NCBI GenBank assembly: GCA_964057225.1
Contig: OZ059899.1
Location: 8,246,001 to 8,310,000, forward strand
DNA length: 64,000 nucleotides
Source of the DNA: Auanema rhodensis
Taxonomy: Eukaryota > Nematoda > Chromadorea > Rhabditida > Rhabditidae
Reading direction: 5' to 3'
Shown here: positions 59,934-64,000 of the stretch, piece after piece
Layout: each line of letters opens with the position of its first letter
Numbering within the stretch: position 1 is the first letter of the stretch
The notes under the pieces: model-generated
The model's database searches: none
What the model was told of the DNA's origin: nothing
The model's input: only the letters and a program-made list of their open reading frames with translations
Made by a program: the position numbers and the translations under genes

Positions 59934-62181
59934 ATAGATAAATGAAAGCCGATCGCTTAGCAGTTCAAATCATCAAACAAACTTAGAGACTCTGAAAAAG
60001 ATCAAGCTTAAACGAAAGATTAATAGTAAATTCAATTTATATATTCATACATAAAATTATAAAAAAATATAGTTAATTAGAATAAAATAATAAATTATAA
60101 AAAAAAATCCTCAGTATATCAAATAAAAAAATAATTAGTTGAAGCAAAATTAGAAAAACGAACCAGCTCTTGGAAAGTAAGAGATACAAATGAAAGTTAA
60201 AATGAAACCAAATGGCCTGCGTGAAAATGCACGTGAGATATGTACATATGCTAATAAGGTTAAACGAAACATAAAAAATGAATTTAGAATAATCTAGTAC
60301 AATTCAATGAAATTTATAGAAATATATGTATAATAAAGAAAAAATGTTAAATCTTTATTAAACATATATTATAATTTAAAAAATTAATAATTATAACAGT
60401 TACATACTATAATTTGTTTAAATTTATCAAGTATTTCATTTAATATTATATGTTATATTATAAATATTTATCAAAATGAAATACATTTTTTTTTGAATTA
60501 TTTCAATTAAAATTTGTTTTGTTTTTTATTTACATTTGAATAAAAAAAAATGGTTTTAATATACAATATGAGTTTCATATACTATTTGTATACACATAGT
60601 TAAGAGTGAGAATATAATACATATGTATATGTACATATACATACATGTATATGCATCCATATATGAAATATTATATAATATATTTATAAAATCATATATA
60701 AATATACATCTATGACATCATATGTAAGGAAAAAAAAACAAATTATTATTATTTTATATTATTTCTTTGATATTACAAAGTATACTAAGAAAATATTCGA
60801 AAATCGAATTAAGCGATTGGAGCAATAGCAATGAAGGAGATTAGACATTTGGTCATTTAATACTTCCCGTCAAATAGTTAGGACTTAATATTTGTGTTGC
60901 AACTATATTTCATTCATTTGACTAACTAACCATAAGATTATTTATACATATATGTATATAAATATGTATTAATACACATATATATTAGTTATAAAATATA
61001 TTTATTATATTATAATTATGTAAAATATTTTTCTTTTTTTTATGAGAAAAAGTTCAATTTATATAAAATGTTAAAATTCAAATTAACTTTCAGACAAATT
61101 TATATCGAAGTTTGAAAGAATAAAAAAACTGAATTAGTCTTATACATTGCAGCAGGGATTTCATAGATAGAAAGTAAAATAGAGAGATCCGATACTAAAA
61201 TAAGATATTTTATTTATAATGATTTGATGTCATGGTTACATGTATCTGAAATCCCTACATTTATAATAAATATCTAATAACTAATTATATTAACTTTAAC
61301 TAATCGAGTATGAAAACTTTTTGTTTCAAAAAAATCTTAAATGATATATTTAATAAAAAAAAAGATCAACAATCTTAATCACATATTGAATATACTATAT
61401 CAATTATATTATATATATATAATATAATAAACAAATAAATATATATAGTATAGTGAATATGAAAACTCTTTATAATTAAAAAGTTGTAATAAAATGAATA
61501 AAATAAAAGTTCATGAATTTGAAGATAAAGAAAGAATATTTTGATTGAATGTAGACATTGAATTAAAAAGTCAAGGACTATGCAAGACAATTAAATTTAA
61601 TTACAGATGTACCTAGCACTGGATATATACAGGATATTACTTAGAATATTGAACTGTGTTGATGAAAAAGATGAAATATGAAAGATATCTATATCATATA
61701 TATAGTTAAATATTAGAAACATGAAAAGATAGAAAACGAGCAATTAAAGGTCAAGTTTGATAAAAATTCTGCTTTTCGTGAAATGCAAAAGAAGAGCATT
61801 GTATTAGGTAACATTGAATACAAACATAATTTAACATCCAGAGCAATAGAAACTTCAATAAGCATTATACAGAGAGAGAGGGAGAGTTAAAGAAATGGAA
61901 CTAATAAAAATGAGAAAACATAGATGAATACAGAGAAAGAGATGGAATTGAAGAGAGAAAGAAAAAGAGAAAGAAGGAGAGAATGAAAATTTTAGAAATG
62001 GGAGAACAGGAAATTGGTTAGCAGGTATAAGGTAGAATTCAGGAAAACAGAGGCTAAAAGCAAGTGTATCCTTTATTATTTTTCTCTATGTCTCTCTGAA
62101 TAATGTATTTTTTTGCTATATCTAATATATCTTTCAATAAGAACGTTGAAAAGCTTGGAGTGTTTGCATCAGAAACCTCAC
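59934..62181. other. AT-rich region upstream of RasGAP cassette A
   Basis: Very AT-rich, with several small TA-rich and palindromic stretches (for example around 60630-60700). It probably holds the cassette A promoter, and is an intron if the exon candidate at 62182-62266 is real. No specific promoter element was identified. Confidence 0.45.
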
Positions 62182-62266
62182 CCATAGGTTGTCGCCACTT
62201 AATTTGAACGGTAATACCCCATTCATATTTACATAGTATCCAATTGTTGCTATAAATGTGACCCAT
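62182..62266 (-). CDS. Possible distal RasGAP first exon (candidate)
   Basis: ATG at 62266; 28 codons (MGHIYSNNWILCKYEWG... WRQPM) up to a GTGAGG donor in phase 1. It is exactly as long (85 bp) as exon 59933-59849 and leaves the same phase, so it could replace that exon before 57835-57726. No protein similarity was seen, so this may be chance. Confidence 0.35.
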
Positions 62267-64000
62267 TCCTTTTACGTTTCTCTTCTACATCTCTGATTCT
62301 CCCATCTTTCATATACTCTTTTGATATTCTCTCTCGAATATCTTTGTATAACTTCAATCTATCTAAGCCTAAGTTTTGTATCTCTGAGCTGGAGTTTACT
62401 CAGAAGTTGACTTCTACTTCTGTCTAATTCTCAGACATATTTCATCTAAAATTGAATACTTGCTCTTTGAGGCCTAACACTTTCTCATCCAGCTTTCTCA
62501 TTTACTCCCTCTCTCTCTCAATCTATCTGTATCTCTTTCTTCTTTCCTTTCTTGTTTAACCTGTCACAGACTATACAGTCCATAAAACATTATTATTGTC
62601 TTTATATAAACAATTATGTATAAGATTAGATACAGATCTGGATATTATGATTTGTTAATTTTAATTTAATATTAAAAACATAATATAAGTATGAATAGCT
62701 TAAATGAAATATGATAATTTCAATCAAAAACAAGAAATTTTAATTAGAAATACAAGCCTTGTTGAAATTATTTCATGAAAGAACATATAATTCTTATTAT
62801 AATATTGAATAATTATAATTAGTTGCAGTTAACACAGTAATACTGCGTTAGGAATCATATTTTCTTTTTTCTTTTACCGTTCGACCTCTCTCTATCGTGT
62901 TCGTTCTCATACATACATATGTTATAATGTAGTTTAAGAATTGAGTTCGTAATAAGTAAAGTTAAAAGAAAATTAATGAATAAATACGGAAATCTAGAAA
63001 AAGACAAGACATGTCATATGGATGGAGGTCATATCTAAACAAGATTGTCATGCCTTGTCATTATAATTTTTCTTGTTATTTTACTTCAATTTTCTTGTTA
63101 TAATAAATTATAAATTAGTATTGAGGCTATCAACAAGTTAAGTTAAAATACAAAGAAATAAAGAAAAGAAATTCATTTGAAAAATAAAAAAAAAGAAAGA
63201 AATCTTTTTAATATAGTATCATTCATCATCTAATACAGTCGAAGTAATGAAAATGAAAAATTATGATGTGGATGTTAGAAACCGCAAATAGCTATTACAT
63301 GAAGTATTGTGTTCAGAAGAATATATTCACGATGTCCTTGTCAGAAAATTATATCGTAAACGCCTCTACGCTATGCAAAACGGTTTACAGACATTGGGGG
63401 ACACGGTTTACAGACATTACATAATTTTAAGAAGAAAACTTTAAAAAGTTCTAGTTCATATAGCAAATATAAACTTTAGTTGACGAGTTAAGCAGATCTC
63501 GAAGAGCTCCTCACAGCCTTGGGGAGGGGGAGGGTAGAGGGTATAGGGTAAAGAAGAGCACTTGATCGATTACATGTTGAAAAGGTAAACACAAAGAAAA
63601 GCATGAGTTCAGTTGCTATTACTTTCTAAAAAGAGCTTCAAATGTTAATTATAAATGTGATTAAATGAAAATAAGGTAAAATATATATTTATATTGAAAA
63701 ATATTTTAATAACTTAAATAAATATATATTTAGTTCAATGAATATGTATATAGAATAGTATAAATATATAAATATATGTATATACATATATATTTTGCTT
63801 CAGATTGAAATTTTTGAAATGAAGTATATCTACTAGTACAATTTGATTAATGCTTGTCCAGTTTTAGAAGAGAAACAAAACAAAATAAGTTGGAGAAAGC
63901 GGCAAAAAAAACAAAAAAGAATATAAATTTGCAGTAAGATTGACATTCAAAGAACAGATTTTGAATAATAGAAACTATGAATATTTCTTAAGAAAATATA
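62267..64000. other. Upstream AT-rich region, no gene recognised
   Basis: No frame with splice signals or familiar protein similarity. The base bias changes here: 62270-62560 is pyrimidine-rich on the + strand, while 61870-62000 is purine-rich. A G-rich patch (63519-63550) is the only other visible feature. Confidence 0.5.

Overview
The window looks like AT-rich invertebrate nuclear DNA, most likely from a nematode. It has spliced genes, several introns of only 42-50 bp ending in TTTCAG or TTTTAG, and two protein genes whose closest remembered relatives are C. elegans filamin (fln-1) and the SynGAP-type Ras GTPase-activating protein GAP-2. No bacterial, viral or transposon protein was recognised. 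The species is not determined.

Layout. (1) 1-2766, + strand: the 3' end of a filamin gene. Ten exons encode the last six Ig-like rod repeats, a Ser/Thr-rich hinge and a Gly/Pro/Met-rich tail beyond the last repeat. (2) 3207-18627, + strand: a 15.4-kb tandem array of 42 units, 370 bp each. I identify the unit as a 7SL / SRP RNA gene of about 306 nt plus a 64-bp spacer. It aligns by eye to metazoan 7SL along its whole length, has GNRA-capped helix 6 and helix 8, and ends in T-runs suited to RNA polymerase III. One copy lacks helix 8. Shared variants reveal block duplications. The right edge is a perfect 32-bp hairpin that contains an inverted piece of the spacer. (3) 19207 to about 62266, - strand: one very long gene (over 40 kb) for the SynGAP/DAB2IP/RASAL2 homologue, convergent with filamin. 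The shared 3' part encodes the second half of the PH domain, C2, RasGAP, a Ser-rich tail and a coiled coil. The 5' part is spread over large introns that are purine-rich on the + strand. (4) 62.3-64 kb: AT-rich upstream DNA with no recognisable gene.

The two most notable signals are the 42-copy SRP RNA array and the start system of the RasGAP gene. At least seven, possibly nine, first-exon cassettes each begin with ATG, end at a donor site, and leave exactly the reading phase needed by the next shared exon. Predicted products run from 783 to 1443 residues. They include forms with a full PH domain, with a long Ser-rich head, with an N-terminal hydrophobic (possible membrane) segment, and a form with only the GAP domain and tail. 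Exon limits were worked out by hand from splice signals and phase; nothing was searched or computed.
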